Shown one piece after another: positions 13,441 to 25,682 of a stretch of 64,000 bases of DNA. The position numbers and the translations under genes are program-made. Numbering within the stretch: the first letter of the stretch is position 1; every line of letters begins with the position of its first letter. This stretch comes from Vanilla planifolia (taxonomy: Eukaryota > Streptophyta > Magnoliopsida > Asparagales > Orchidaceae). The DNA is taken from positions 27,475,470 through 27,539,469 of the forward strand of contig CM043875.1 of the NCBI GenBank assembly GCA_023846275.1, read 5' to 3'. The notes beneath the pieces are model-generated. The model was not told where the DNA came from. It searched no databases and was given only the letters and a program-made list of their open reading frames with translations.

Positions 13441-14655
13441 AAATATTAAAATATAAGATAAAAAATAAATGAAATAAAAAAGAAAAGAGAAAGATTAATA
13501 AAAATCATATTGATCTATAAGATTAAAAGAAAAATAAAATAAAAATATGAGAAGATTTTTTTTAATAACCCTATCTTGATATTTCTTGATATATTGATAC
13601 TCTTGTTGCTGTTGGCACATGGCTTAAAAATCATGATAGATAGAACTTTATCATCATGAGTACAAGATACTAGGTAATATAAAGAGTGGTTCATAACAGA
13701 GATTGATAACTGACATTATTCTTATTATTACGAGTGCATTGGCATTGGATAACATAGAGAAAAAATAATTTTTTAACGGTACTTTGGTATAGGTTGGAGG
13801 TGGTAAGAGAGAAGACTTCATTGGCTTGTCTAACTATCAATAGATGTTGAGTATGTGATTGATACCTTATAGATGTTATACGATATGAAATCTCATATAG
13901 TTGGGATAATGATCATATGAAAAAATCAAGGCTTTAATAAAAAAATGACAAAAATGAAAAGACAAAAAAGAATTTTAATTAGAAAGTAAAAAAAGAAAGT
14001 AATGATACTAATGTTATATGATAATTATATGCATATATGTGTTTGATGTATAAGAGCATATATGTTACATTTTAGAACTTTTATATTTTTTATAGATGTC
14101 ATACATTAGTTATTTATTATTCTATTTTTATCTACTATATATACACTTTCATACTACCTAATCATCTTGTAGCTAATGATTTTCTTATAGAGAATATTGT
14201 GTTTATTACTTATTTACATTATAAACTAAGAGGAAGATATTTGTAGAGTAGGGGATACTTAAAGAATTACTTTAGATGGTGAGTGTGAGAGAATGTTTTT
14301 ATTTGTGAGTTATATAAAAGATGATATATGAGATGATATATGTTGTATTTATTTATCAAAAAATGTATCTATGTACTACTTTCAACTTTGTATTGTATGA
14401 TAATTTTGATACTATGTATTTCTTTTATATAGTTATTCTATCAATGATAGTATATAAATTTACTATGTTTTACTATATCCTTCAATCGATTTTGGTTGGT
14501 GTCTTTCAGATAATTGTAGCTTACTCTATTTATACTTTGTAAATAAAAATTTTTAAGAATTTTAATAAGTTTAATAAGGTGTCATTAGGTAAGGTGTGAT
14601 AGTTATGAAATAACTTATTATTAATTAAATTACATTTGATTTATGTTATAATTAA

Positions 14656-14842
<187 letters not shown>

Positions 14843-16204
14843 ATATATGTATATCTCATTTTTTTTCTATGCGAGATGAAATATATAAGAAATAATACAT
14901 ATGAAAAGAACAAAGTAAAAATAAATAAATATTGAAATAAGCTAAATAAGTCTTATTATATATCATTGGTATGCATGTTATGGAATAATAAAGAAATAAT
15001 AAATAAAATATAATTTCTTCACACACTATCTTATAATGATCTAATGAAAGAGAATTATGACCTTATCATAGGATTTAGGACATGATAAGGCACTAGTCAT
15101 ACACCAAGCTTTGAATTAACATCATAAGCTTCTTCCTCTTACATCATTAATACATTGTTCAAGGCCAATCATGTTATATGTATGGTGAATGTATTGAGAG
15201 ATGATGAGAGTATAATATTTATGTATCACTCATGTTATCTATATGATGGATATACTAAGATTTGATTATTTATAATATTCATGCATCACTTATACTCTAT
15301 AAAAGATGGAATTATTAGGACTATAATTACTAACATATTATGTAAGACCTTGATGCATAGATATAATATGATATTATATTATAAATTGTTAATTATAATA
15401 TGCTTATGAATAGAGATCTAAATGAATATGAGATATCAAATAAAAAATAAAACATACAAAAAAGGATAATAATATCTAGAGAAAACATGAACAAAAAGTT
15501 GAAAAGAGAAATATATTTAATGATAGGAAAAGAAAAGGAAAAAAGGAATTGAATAAACTATAATATTAAGAAAGAAATGGCTATATGAATGTTTATATGA
15601 TTATAAATCGAGATGGTTATATATATACACACACACACACACATACATATATATACATGTTTATATGTGTGAAAATATCTGACATTGCACTTTATTTTAG
15701 TTAAGGAACAATAATCCATTTCTATGTATTTATAAGTACATTATGTTTTGGATGTGTGAAGTGATATTTTCTGGTTATTGAGTATTACTTATTCACTAAT
15801 TCGATATTCAATATTTTTATTGCATAGATCTATTTAATGATTTTTGTCTTCTTACATTACATGACATATCACTAGCTCACAAAGAGAAATAGATAGTGAT
15901 TATAATAAAAGTGAATAGTTATTCACCAAACACTAGAGATGATGTATAATTATATAGTTTGGGGATGGACATAATCCTTGATACATTATTTACATAATAT
16001 AATAATAATATTATAGATTTGTGGGATAATAAGCCATAAGTTCTATTTGAAAAAAATAAGAATGTGAAGAAGTGCTACTACTCCTATCTTGAAGGTTGGT
16101 TGTGTCCACAATTTATATTTTATGATCTAATTAAGTTAATAATGATTCCTTATTATGATATTCAATAGAGTATTATAAGAAAGACATGATTGTTGGCATG
16201 TAAG

Positions 16205-17119
16205 ATTGTGTTTTATGATAACAAGAATGAGTAGTTATTCACTAAACACTAAGGATGACACATAATTATATAATTTTAAGATGGACATAATTCTTAATAA
16301 ACTTCTCACACAATATAATGGTAATATTACAGAGTTGTGGGATAGTAGGCCATAAGTTTTATTTGGAATAAACAAATAAGAATATAAAGAAGTATTATTG
16401 TTCCTCTCCTAAAAGTTGATTGAATGTGAGAATTTGGATGAGTTGTTTAGCTTAAAGAATCATAAAGATGCATTGTCCTTATTTCATTTAGATTTGGAGT
16501 AGGAGAATTTAGAAAGAAAGTGGTAGAGTTTTACTTTAGAAATTGTGTTTTTAATTCTAACATATAATACATTGATATGTAATGCATAGAACATTGAGTT
16601 CAATTTAGAAGGAGAAGGAACTAACTTTCCCAATATTTTTTACATATGGTGCTTTTATTTTAAGGGCAAGATATAGTCGATAGAGCATATGATATAAGGT
16701 TTAGGATAAATGACTGCTAAGGCCTAACACACTATACATCGATGACAACGAATGATACACTAAGTTCTATTGAACCCTTGGTAATACAAGACTTATTTGA
16801 AAATAATAAAATCATTGTTTTATTATTATTAATATTTTTTCTTAAATAATTTTTAAATTATGTATCTCAAGTTCAAATAAGATTTAATTAATTAGATGGT
16901 TCAATCAAGTATTTCATGGAGTAATCTATAAGTGAAAATGTATCAAGAAATATTTCTTGAGTACTAAACTTACAAATTATGGTGTCATTGTTCCAACTCT
17001 TAGTAGAGTGGCTACCTATTTGAAGCTCATCATTTATACCTTTTTTTTGTTAGAATTGTTAAATATATCTCTTGATGTTGATATTATAAACAAGATTGCA
17101 TTCATATTATATATGCATG
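16205..17119. repeat. Spacer between copies A and B with an LTR fragment
   Basis: 16,205-16,490 repeats the preceding 15,895-16,180 (shared 'agtagttattcac', 'gtgggatagtaggccataag'). About 16,860-17,040 resembles 59,990-60,140 of the solo LTR in relic 4. Shared landmarks are a fall of 'taatct/cacaagtgaaaa', then 'aactcttggtagagtagcta'-like wording. So this spacer is itself made of retroelement pieces. No gene is seen. Confidence 0.5.
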
Positions 17120-18103
17120 TTTATTAAGGTTTGTAATTCATACATGATTACTTAAATATTTTCTAATGAACATTAAGAATTGAAGCTTGTGTTTGCCTAA
17201 CATGATACATATCTTTAATGTGTAAAATAATTTAAATAATGAATTATTTATATTTTTATATCTTTATAATTTTACTATCTATAAATATTTGTATTATTCA
17301 CAATACCAAGTAATTTTCTTAAGGTTTAATTGTTCATACGAGTATGATACTCCTATCATAACAATGCATTAAAGAGCTACAAAGCTGAGTCTATTAAGGT
17401 GTGAAATATTAAAGATTTGTATAGTGTAATACAATATTTTCTATAGCATGATGCAATCATTAGAGGATCAAATAGGGATCAAACCAAGCAATATTTAATA
17501 CATACAATAAAGTTTGTAGTGTCATATATGTATGATGAGATCTTCATATTTGTATGATTAGTAAGCATTATACTAAGAGTTTAGAACTTAGAATATAAGT
17601 AGATTGAATATATTGTGCATGTAAAATCTTATAGTCGTACCAGTATGCTCAAGTTAACTAAACTAAAATGTGCATTATTACACGAGTATGTTGCATACCT
17701 TATACAAGTATGATTAATCTAATAAATGAGACCTAATTCAAGACATATAAATTTTTGATAGATTTTTATCATACTAATATGATGCTACTACTATACTAAT
17801 GTGATACATACTTAGTAAAGAGTTTTGTTTGGAGACTTAATCATTTATTGTGTAGATTAATATCATATTAGTATGATCTACTTATCATATAAATATAACT
17901 ATTCTTGATTAATAATGTGAACTTCTAGTATACATATCATATTATACAATATTATATCATACAACATTTTCTCAAGAGCTAAAAAATTAGAATTTAGTAA
18001 TTATATTCTAACTAGATAGGATAATGTATTTATAATATTATTACAATACTATAAGCGATATAAAAATAAACTAATAAGACAGGTGCATAATATAGAAGAT
18101 CAA
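17120..18103 (+). repeat. Repeat copy B, left part
   Basis: It is collinear with 10,155-11,160 of copy A (shared 'taattcatacatgatta', 'gtatgatactcctat', 'gtagattaatatcatatta'). It stops exactly at the target duplication ATCAA (18,099-18,103) of the inserted chromovirus and resumes at 28,734. Confidence 0.7.
18099..18103. repeat. Target site duplication ATCAA, left
   Basis: ATCAA directly precedes the TG of the left LTR and is repeated at 28,734-28,738 directly after the CA of the right LTR. Five bases is the usual size for Ty3/gypsy integration. Without the insert the flanks rejoin into sequence that matches copy A around 11,160. Confidence 0.95.
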
Positions 18104-19079
18104 TGTTACACCCCATTTTTTCCTAGGCTGATTTTTGGCATACATTTTTTTTTTTATATAGACAGCTCAGATCGTCCCATACCAACCTGAGCAGCCTACG
18201 AAAACATAGGATATAACACATCATTACACACCTACTTTCCTTAACAATGTGGATCCCATCTCCCGGGTACACCGTCAAGTCAGGTTCATGACTCCTGAGT
18301 TAACAGATGGACTCGCGCAATGTTACTCCTACTAGACCAAATACTCCTTACCCACACCGGTAGGAGAACCGATCTAATAGAAGTATGAACCCCCACGGTT
18401 AAGTTCCATAGTCATGTAATGACCTCACCATCAAACAGAAAGATATATAACATCCACAGATAAATGTAGCACTCCACTCACCATACTCCAAGACAATAAG
18501 ATAAGACAGTAAATGGAACTACATTACAAGAATAAGATACAAGTCCACAAGTGTAATATTGTTCATCCAGATACATAATTCCGAATTACCCTCAAATTAT
18601 ATGTAACATATGAGAATAACAGTCTCACTGAAACATCCAACAGCAACAATCAACTAACCAGAATATCTCAGACAATCACCAATCAGAAATCCTTCACAAG
18701 CCTGCTGACCACGATCCCACCTAATCCGGTAGCGTCAAGTCTGCCGAGCCACTGAAGATATATAATACAGGAATGAGCTACGCCCAGTAGGAAAGTCAGC
18801 TAGTAAAACTCACATGCAAGAGAAGGATAATAGCAAAAATACAGGAATACAGCATAACAATGTACGGTGGATAGGCACTCTCAGTCCCAGACTCCGACCA
18901 ACCACAGCCACCCCAGTCACACCAGAGTAGCTCTCCTCTGGGCTACCAGGCAACGTGCCAGTGGGAACGCCCATCTCGAAACACGCATGGCGCCTAAGCA
19001 CCCGACACCGCAGTGTCTCTCGTCAATCAATCTCCTGGAGACTACAGACAGATCCAGTCACATAATCTCTAGCCAACGT

Positions 19080-19178
19080 GAGACACCCCTGCCACCCTAA
19101 GGCGCGCAGGCCTACACACTTGGCTAGCCACTGCGAGACACCCCTGCCACCCTCAGGCGCGCAGGCCTACACACATGG
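19080..19178. repeat. 55-bp tandem repeat in the 3' LTR
   Basis: The block starting GAGACACCCCTGCCACCCT occurs at 19,080 and again at 19,135. The same pair is present in the other LTR at about 26,662-26,760. In element orientation it lies downstream of the TATA-like box, in the transcribed R/U5 part. Confidence 0.85.
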
Positions 19179-20693
19179 ACCAGGAGAGATCGACTCAGCC
19201 ACCGTCCCAAGGAGTCCTCTACCAACAACTTCCATAGAAGCTCACGCCCCTACAGTCATTGCCAATCTCTAACTCCAAGATTCGGCAACATGTGTCCAGG
19301 TACAACAAGGCGTATACCAGTCTACATGTATACTGTGGAAGCTAAGTCCGAACCGCACAGTTACCTACCACAACTACCCTAAAACATCATATAGGGTCTA
19401 TAGTAGTCCGGTCCAATATGCCAATCCATGAAATATGCCAATACTGAATAAACTGACTCAATCCATGCCGTTGCCATCAAAGCAACACAATTGTCAATTA
19501 CTGACTGTTCTGGTAGCATCCGTGTACCATACCTTTGTCTGACTGTTTCCAGCTGTACTGTCATCAGTGATAACATTTTTCCCCACTTCAGGAAATTTGT
19601 TCTTTACCCACTGATCTCTAGAATTTTCGAAATTTCTCATTTCCAAGTTTTCTGATTTTCCTTGAATTTTCTAAATGTAAATAATTCCTAAAACTCAATT
19701 ATCGAATTTTTCCTAAATTTGAAATATCAAATTTTGCATTTTATCCATTTTTTCCAAAATTCGGAATAATTCCCCGAATTTAAAATTTTGCTAATCACTA
19801 TACCGCGCCGAATCCCCTGAATCGCATCTTGCCACCGGTTCGGGCTTTCATGCTGAACCAAACCCCGCCGGTCAGTTATTAATCCGAAATTCAGCCGACG
19901 CTTATATATAATATTAATGATTAATATTATTATTATTCTCTTAATAATTCAACTAATCCCTAATTAATCCTTAATTCGTCTCCTTCCTTCGCCCGTCGTC
20001 CGCGAAACCCTAGCCGCCGCAATAGCCGACCAATACGATCATTCCGTCGATTTCCGGCGACTGCGAACAAGGAGAACATGTTCGTACTATCCTAATGTTC
20101 CAATAATGTCGCTAATTTCCTAAGGTTTAAATCAAGTTTTCCGCCGAGCAGTTTCGTCTAATCCTCATGTTGACAATTCACGAAATTATAGTTCTAGCAT
20201 TATACAATCATATTAACATGAATAAAGTGGCATATTTAAATCCTCATGCTTGGTAATTTTCCAATTTCGGCGAAACAAATTAACGTCCCGAAAACCCTAA
20301 CATGCAATTTTCGATAATTTGTACAATTAGCTTCAAAAATCACATTCGCATGCTTAGATAGAGATTTGCAAACTAATACATGCTTCAATTTGCTAATTAT
20401 CTAATTTAAATATCTGAAATTCCTACCTCGAAGACGCCGGCGACGGTGAAGCTCGTCCGCAGCTCGCCGCAGCTCCTCGCCGAACGAATTTGGTCTCAAT
20501 CGACTCTCCTCGGTCTCGTGAATCTCCGGGCACAAAAAGCCCCTTGCCAGGCCGCCGGAATCACGCGCCGTACGCCGGGAATTTCCTCACTATCGCCGTC
20601 GAACGAAAACCCTATTCGCTGCTTCGCGAGGGTTTTTATACCCCGGGCCGACACGGTGAACCCGTTACGCGTTCGACACGTTTTCGACACGTG

Positions 20694-20773
20694 AGCACCC
20701 GATACGCGCTGTCGACACGCTATCCACACGGTAAGCACACAATACGCGCTGTCGACACGCTATCGACACGGTA
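20694..20773. repeat. Two 40-bp tandem units in LTR U3 (left LTR)
   Basis: Units at 20,694-20,733 and 20,734-20,773 share GATACGCGCT/AATACGCGCT and GTCGACACGCTAT, and a third partial unit follows. In element orientation they lie 50-140 bases upstream of the TATA-like box, where enhancer repeats sit in many LTRs. The same array is at 28,276-28,355 in the 5' LTR. Confidence 0.85.
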
Positions 20774-21151
20774 AGCACCCGATCAGCCGGTTCGATCTCA
20801 CCCGCCGATCTCGACCGTCCGATCCGCTTATTAGAACGCACACGCAAACTCACCCGGCGAACCGCCTCCGCCTCCGCTGAACCGTTCCGGTCCGGTTCAC
20901 GCGCGATAAAAAAAAAACGATTTCCGGTTTAATTTAATTAGATTTTCGAATTTCTAAAAATCTAATAAATCCAATTAAATAGGGAAAATTAATTAAAAAT
21001 TCCTCGGTGCTCCGAAAAATTCCCAAAAGATTTCAGAAATTCCAATAGCCTACAATTGAGTTCCTGGCTCATCCTACTGTCGATTCGAAATCATCCAAGC
21101 CACAATTAATTTATTAAAGATCAAATACATAAAATTTTACCGGGTATAACA

Positions 21152-21164
21152 ATCTCCCCACCTT
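21152..21164 (-). promoter_or_regulatory. Polypurine tract (plus-strand primer)
   Basis: On the minus strand AGGTGGGGAGAT lies immediately before the TGTTATACC of the 3' LTR. This is the position and composition of a polypurine tract used to prime second-strand DNA synthesis. The Gag-Pol stop codon (21,166-21,168) lies directly upstream of it. Confidence 0.85.
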
Positions 21165-21165
21165 A

Positions 21166-24100
21166 TCAGGAATTTCGCCCTCGAAATTCAGCAAGAAGTT
21201 CCGGCCATTTTTCAGCAACATCCTGCTCTAGCTCCCAGGTTGCCTCCCTTTCGTCATGTCTATTCCACAGAACCTTGACCATAGGAAACGACCTGTTCCT
21301 CAGCTGTCTGCTGCTCTCCTCGAGGATGCGAACTGGTAGTTCCACATAAGAAGAATCTGGTGCCACTTGTAAACCAGGAAGATCATCACTGATGCAATGA
21401 GAAGGATCTGGCACATATTTCTTGAGATTCGAAACATGGAACACATTGTGAATCTCAGTCAGATGCTCAGGAAGTGCCAACCTGTAAGCCACTTCACCGA
21501 TCCTCTCCAGAATAGGATAGGGTCCAATGTAACGAGGTCGAAGCTTAGAAGGCTTTCCAAACCTGAATAGACCCCGCATAGGACTGACCTTCAGGAATAC
21601 CCTATCTCCCACAGAAAACTCAACAGCCTTGTGCTTAGGATCATAATATTTCTTCTGGCGATCTTGCACAGTACGTAATATGTCCTGCAATAACTTGACT
21701 TCCGCTGTGGTCTCCTCTACAATCTGGGGTCCCCACACTCTCCTGGAATCACCCTCCTCCCAACAAAGAGGAGATCTGCACCTACGCCCATACAACGCCT
21801 CGTAAGGTGCCATACCAATCGACGCCTGGAAGCTGTTATTGTACACAAACTCTACCAAGGGCAATCGTCTAGTCCAATCTGTTGAGTAAGTTTGTACGCT
21901 CAAGCGTAGCAAATCCTCCAAGGTCCGAATAGTCCGCTCAGACTGTCCATCCGTCTGAGGATGATAAGCAGTACTGAACTTTAACTGTGTACCCATGGCA
22001 GTGTGTAAGCTCTTCCAAAACTGTGATGTGAATTTGGCGTCTCTGTCAGAAATAATAGAACGGGGAATCCCATGCAATCTGACAATCTGCTGAATATATA
22101 TCTCTGCCAACTGTGCCGCTGAATCCGTCTTCTTAATGGATAAGAAATGGGCTGACTTGGTCAATCGATCTACGATGACCCAAATAGCATCAAAACCTTG
22201 TCTGGTACGAGGAAGACCAGTCACAAAGTCCATAGTGATGTCATCCCATTTCCACTCCGGAATCGGCAATCTCTGTAACAATCCTCCAGGTCTCTGGTGT
22301 TCGGCCTTAACTTGCTGACATGTAAGGCATTTCCTAACAAAGGCAGCAACATCTGTCTTCAAACCTCTCCACCAGAAAACACTCCTCAAATTCCTGTACA
22401 TCTTGACTTCTCCAGGGTGCATAGCCAAGGTTCCATAGTGAGCCTCCCGAAGGATCCTCTCCCTGAACTCCTGATGTGATGGTACACACCAGCGACCCCT
22501 GAAGGTCAAAATGTCGTCTCTGAGAGCAAAGTCTCCTCCCAATCCCTGCGATGCCAACTCAATCTTCTCCTTCAGCTCTTCATCACAAAGCTGAAGGTCA
22601 CGCATCTCAGATAACCAGTCAGCCCGAATAGTCAATGAGCTGAGTCTGTGAACCAGTCTCTGAATAGACAACTGTTCCTGACATCTTTCAACATTCCCAT
22701 CCAAGTCTGGTATAGAGTCACAGACTAACATATTATGCACAACTGCGTGTCTGCTCAAGGCATCAGCCACTGGATTAGCCTTCCCCTCGCAGTAGTTTAT
22801 TGTCAGCTCGTAATCCTTTATCAGTTCCAACCACCTCCTCTGCCTCAAGTTCAGTTCCTTCTGAGTGAACAGATACTTAAGACTCTTGTGGTCAGAGAAG
22901 CAATCTACAGGAACTCCGTACAAATAATGTCTCCATATCTTCAAGGCAAAAATGACAGCAGCTAACTCCAAATCATGAGTGGGATAATTCTTCTCATGAT
23001 CCTTCAGTTGCCTCGAAGCATATGCTATAATTCTGTTATCCTGCATCAGTACGGCTCCCAAGCCTATATGTGAAGCATCAGTGTACATCTGATACGGCTT
23101 CTCCTGTGTGGGTAACATCAATACTGGAGCGGTGCTAAGCCTCTGCTTCAGCTCTAGGAAACTGTTCTCACAACTCTTTGTCCACTCAAAAGATTTTCCC
23201 TTCCGGGTCAACTGGGTTAGTGGAGCAGCCAGTCTAGAAAAGTGAGGAACAAATTTCCTATAGTATCCAGCCAAACCAAGGAAACTCCGGATCTCAGTGA
23301 CAGAAGATGGCCGTTTCCAATCAATAATAGCTCGTATCTTGCTAGGATCAACAGCCACGCCCTCCGCACTGACAATGTGTCCTAAGAATGCTACTGAGTC
23401 CAGCCAAAAAGAACACTTGGAGAATTTTGCATACAGCTCATTCTCCCGCAACACTGTAAGCACAGTCCTCAACTGATCTGCATGAGTATCCCTATCTCTG
23501 GAATAAATCAATATATCATCTATAAAGATGATCACAAACCGATCCAGAAAGGCATGAAAAACTCGATGCATCAGGTTCATAAATACTGCTGGAGCATTAG
23601 TCAATCCAAAAGGCAACACTGTGAACTCGTAATGTCCGTATCTAGTACGGAATGCTGTCTTGGGTACATCAGAATCTCTAATCCGGATCTGGTGATAACC
23701 CGAGCGTAAGTCAATCTTGGAGAACACAGTTGCTCCCTGAAGTTGATCCAGCAAATCATCGATGCGTGGTAAAGGGTATCGGTTACGAATAGTAACCTTA
23801 TTCAATTCCCTATAATCCACACACAGCCTCATACTACCATCTTTCTTCTTGACAAATAAGACAGGGGCACCCCAAGGTGAACAACTGGGGCGTATGAGTC
23901 CCTTGTCTAATAAGTCCTGTAACTGAGTCTTCAACTCTGCTAGCTCGGCTGGAGCCATCCTGTAAGGAGCTCTAGCAATAGGAGCTACTCCTGCCTCCAA
24001 ATCAATTGAAAACTCCACTTCCCTAGCTGGTGGAAATCCAGGCAACTCCTCTGGAAAAACCATAGGAAAGTCTCTCACCACTGGAATATCTGACATAGGG

Positions 24101-25572
24101 GTAGTGGTGGCTTGGCTATCGGTCACATAGGCCAACCAACCAGTACAACCCTTACTTACTAACCTTCCAGCCTGAAGAACTGAGATCAGGGGAATCTGCC
24201 TGTTCAGACCAAAGTATATCACATCCCCCGAACCAGGCACTCTGATCCTGACCTTCTTCTCCCAACAATCCAGAACCACTGCATGGTGGCACAACCAATC
24301 CATCCCCAAAATGATGTCGAACTCTGCTAGTGGCACACATATCAACTCTGTCACGAATTCGTGTCCACTAATCAGAATAGATCCGTCAATCTTCTGAACA
24401 GTGGGAATCTCTTTCCCATCAGGAAGTCTAACCAGTAAGGGTTCCTTCAAGTAACCCTTGGATCCTGATATCTGATTCCAGATCCTCTCAGCAACAAAAG
24501 AATGAGATGCACCAGTATCAAACAAAGTCATGCACTGCACGTTGCCAAAATGAAGCATACCTGTGATCACTTCTGGTGACTCTGAAGCCTGCTGCCGAGT
24601 CAGTGCAAATACCCTGGGCTGTCCCCCAGATGAACCAACCGGTCCCGTGATCCTCTGTTTCTTCAACTCTGGGCAGTCGCACTTCTTGTGTCCGGGCTGT
24701 CGACAATGGTAGCAGATAATCCCCCCAGTCCGGGTACCTGTCTGCTGCACTGGTCTCTCAGAAATAGGTCGTGGCCGGACCACGACCTCCTGAGTACCAC
24801 TGTGATCTCTGTGTCTCTTGCCCTTTTTGTTTTGTTGGATATTTCTGATTTCCTTCCTCTTGTTATGAGTCTCTCTCTGGGCCTCCATCCGGATATCAAT
24901 AAGCTCAACGGATCTCGCAGCCTCCACCAAGTCACGAAACCTGGCAAACCGACTCACAACTAGCTGGCGCTGCAGCATAGGACGAAGTCCCTCCAGGAAC
25001 ATCTCACATCTGCGTTCCTCAGAAGGCACCAGCTCTACGGCGTACCTCGCCAGATAAGTGAACCTCGATAAGTAATCGTTCACTGACATCTGGCCCTGCC
25101 TGAGGTGTATAAGTTCCCTCCTGAACTGAGCCATGGCAGAGGCCGGAATGTAGCACTCCCTGAATGCCTCAACAAAGTCATCCCATGCTATCTCACTGTT
25201 CTGGGCCTCCCCAAACATAGCGTGCCGCTGGCCTCTCCACCAGGTAGCAGCCTCTCCCTCCAACACTAGAGCAGCAAGCACTACCCTCCTGCCGAATGGA
25301 CATCCCAAGGCATCAAATAGCTCAAGCATATGAGCCATCCAGTCATCTGCCACCGCTGGGTCAGCCGACCCACTGAAGCTCCGCGGACGCAACCGCATGA
25401 AGGCATCGATCCAACGATCCACGGCTGGCTCAACTGGCAATGCTGGGATCGTCTCCGGGGTAGGAGTAGTAGGTACCGGTCTGCCTCTAGCTGCTCCACG
25501 AGCGGAAAGTCTCCTGGTACCAGCCATACTGTCAAAAACAATTAATCTGGCATTAGAGTCGTCATTTGGCAA
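21166..25572 (-). CDS. Gag-Pol polyprotein of Ty3/gypsy chromovirus
   Basis: A single 1468-aa ORF encodes capsid protein and all enzymes for reverse transcription and integration. In order: Gag (about 50-230); CCHC zinc knuckle [14 protein letters not shown] (about 287-300); aspartic protease with DTGA (D352); reverse transcriptase (about 535-760) with the IDD catalytic pair D685-D686; RNase H with TDAS (D832); integrase with an HHCC finger (H..H..CLTC) and a D-D-35-E core at D1115, D1176 and E1212, spaced 60 and 35 residues as expected; and a C-terminal chromodomain (about 1412-1463, including MVKVLW and EATWE). The first Met is residue 1, but Met16 (MAGTRR, 25,527) is an equally likely start and leaves a longer leader. 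No stop or frameshift interrupts the frame and all catalytic residues are present, so the protein is probably functional. Confidence 0.97.
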   Translation of the reverse strand: MPNDDSNARLIVFDSMAGTRRLSARGAARGRPVPTTPTPETIPALPVEPAVDRWIDAFMRLRPRSFSGSADPAVADDWMAHMLELFDALGCPFGRRVVLAALVLEGEAATWWRGQRHAMFGEAQNSEIAWDDFVEAFRECYIPASAMAQFRRELIHLRQGQMSVNDYLSRFTYLARYAVELVPSEERRCEMFLEGLRPMLQRQLVVSRFARFRDLVEAARSVELIDIRMEAQRETHNKRKEIRNIQQNKKGKRHRDHSGTQEVVVRPRPISERPVQQTGTRTGGIICYHCRQPGHKKCDCPELKKQRITGPVGSSGGQPRVFALTRQQASESPEVITGMLHFGNVQCMTLFDTGASHSFVAERIWNQISGSKGYLKEPLLVRLPDGKEIPTVQKIDGSILISGHEFVTELICVPLAEFDIILGMDWLCHHAVVLDCWEKKVRIRVPGSGDVIYFGLNRQIPLISVLQAGRLVSKGCTGWLAYVTDSQATTTPMSDIPVVRDFPMVFPEELPGFPPAREVEFSIDLEAGVAPIARAPYRMAPAELAELKTQLQDLLDKGLIRPSCSPWGAPVLFVKKKDGSMRLCVDYRELNKVTIRNRYPLPRIDDLLDQLQGATVFSKIDLRSGYHQIRIRDSDVPKTAFRTRYGHYEFTVLPFGLTNAPAVFMNLMHRVFHAFLDRFVIIFIDDILIYSRDRDTHADQLRTVLTVLRENELYAKFSKCSFWLDSVAFLGHIVSAEGVAVDPSKIRAIIDWKRPSSVTEIRSFLGLAGYYRKFVPHFSRLAAPLTQLTRKGKSFEWTKSCENSFLELKQRLSTAPVLMLPTQEKPYQMYTDASHIGLGAVLMQDNRIIAYASRQLKDHEKNYPTHDLELAAVIFALKIWRHYLYGVPVDCFSDHKSLKYLFTQKELNLRQRRWLELIKDYELTINYCEGKANPVADALSRHAVVHNMLVCDSIPDLDGNVERCQEQLSIQRLVHRLSSLTIRADWLSEMRDLQLCDEELKEKIELASQGLGGDFALRDDILTFRGRWCVPSHQEFRERILREAHYGTLAMHPGEVKMYRNLRSVFWWRGLKTDVAAFVRKCLTCQQVKAEHQRPGGLLQRLPIPEWKWDDITMDFVTGLPRTRQGFDAIWVIVDRLTKSAHFLSIKKTDSAAQLAEIYIQQIVRLHGIPRSIISDRDAKFTSQFWKSLHTAMGTQLKFSTAYHPQTDGQSERTIRTLEDLLRLSVQTYSTDWTRRLPLVEFVYNNSFQASIGMAPYEALYGRRCRSPLCWEEGDSRRVWGPQIVEETTAEVKLLQDILRTVQDRQKKYYDPKHKAVEFSVGDRVFLKVSPMRGLFRFGKPSKLRPRYIGPYPILERIGEVAYRLALPEHLTEIHNVFHVSNLKKYVPDPSHCISDDLPGLQVAPDSSYVELPVRILEESSRQLRNRSFPMVKVLWNRHDEREATWELEQDVAEKWPELLAEFRGRNS

Positions 25573-25670
25573 TTGGCATATGGACTACTATAGTATACAA
25601 AAGAATCAACAGTTCTCCCCACCTTGGGTTGAACCCCTATACACGTCTAGCCCCGTTATCCTCACCTAGG

Positions 25671-25682
25671 GCTCTGATACCA
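25671..25682 (-). promoter_or_regulatory. Primer binding site for initiator tRNA-Met
   Basis: On the minus strand TGGTATCAGAGC starts four bases after the end of the 5' LTR. It is the standard 12-nt complement of the plant initiator methionine tRNA 3' end used to prime minus-strand DNA. Confidence 0.95.

Larger units (their letters stand above)
18104..21151 (-). repeat. 3' LTR of the young chromovirus
   Basis: In element orientation it starts TGTTATACCCGG and ends GGGGTGTAACA, a standard TG...CA LTR of 3,048 bp. It matches 25,687-28,733 almost base for base. It contains a TATA-like box on the minus strand (20,633-20,640), a 40-bp tandem repeat at 20,694-20,773 and a 55-bp tandem repeat at 19,080-19,178. 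All short ORFs inside it recur in the other LTR and look non-coding. Confidence 0.97.

Noticed and set aside
18810-20853. Short ORFs in the left LTR, all repeated in the right LTR
   Set aside because: Their exact recurrence comes from LTR identity; they have no domains and lie in regulatory DNA.
22136-25669. Short ORFs on either strand within the Gag-Pol region
   Set aside because: They overlap the intact 1468-aa frame and are shadows of its codons.
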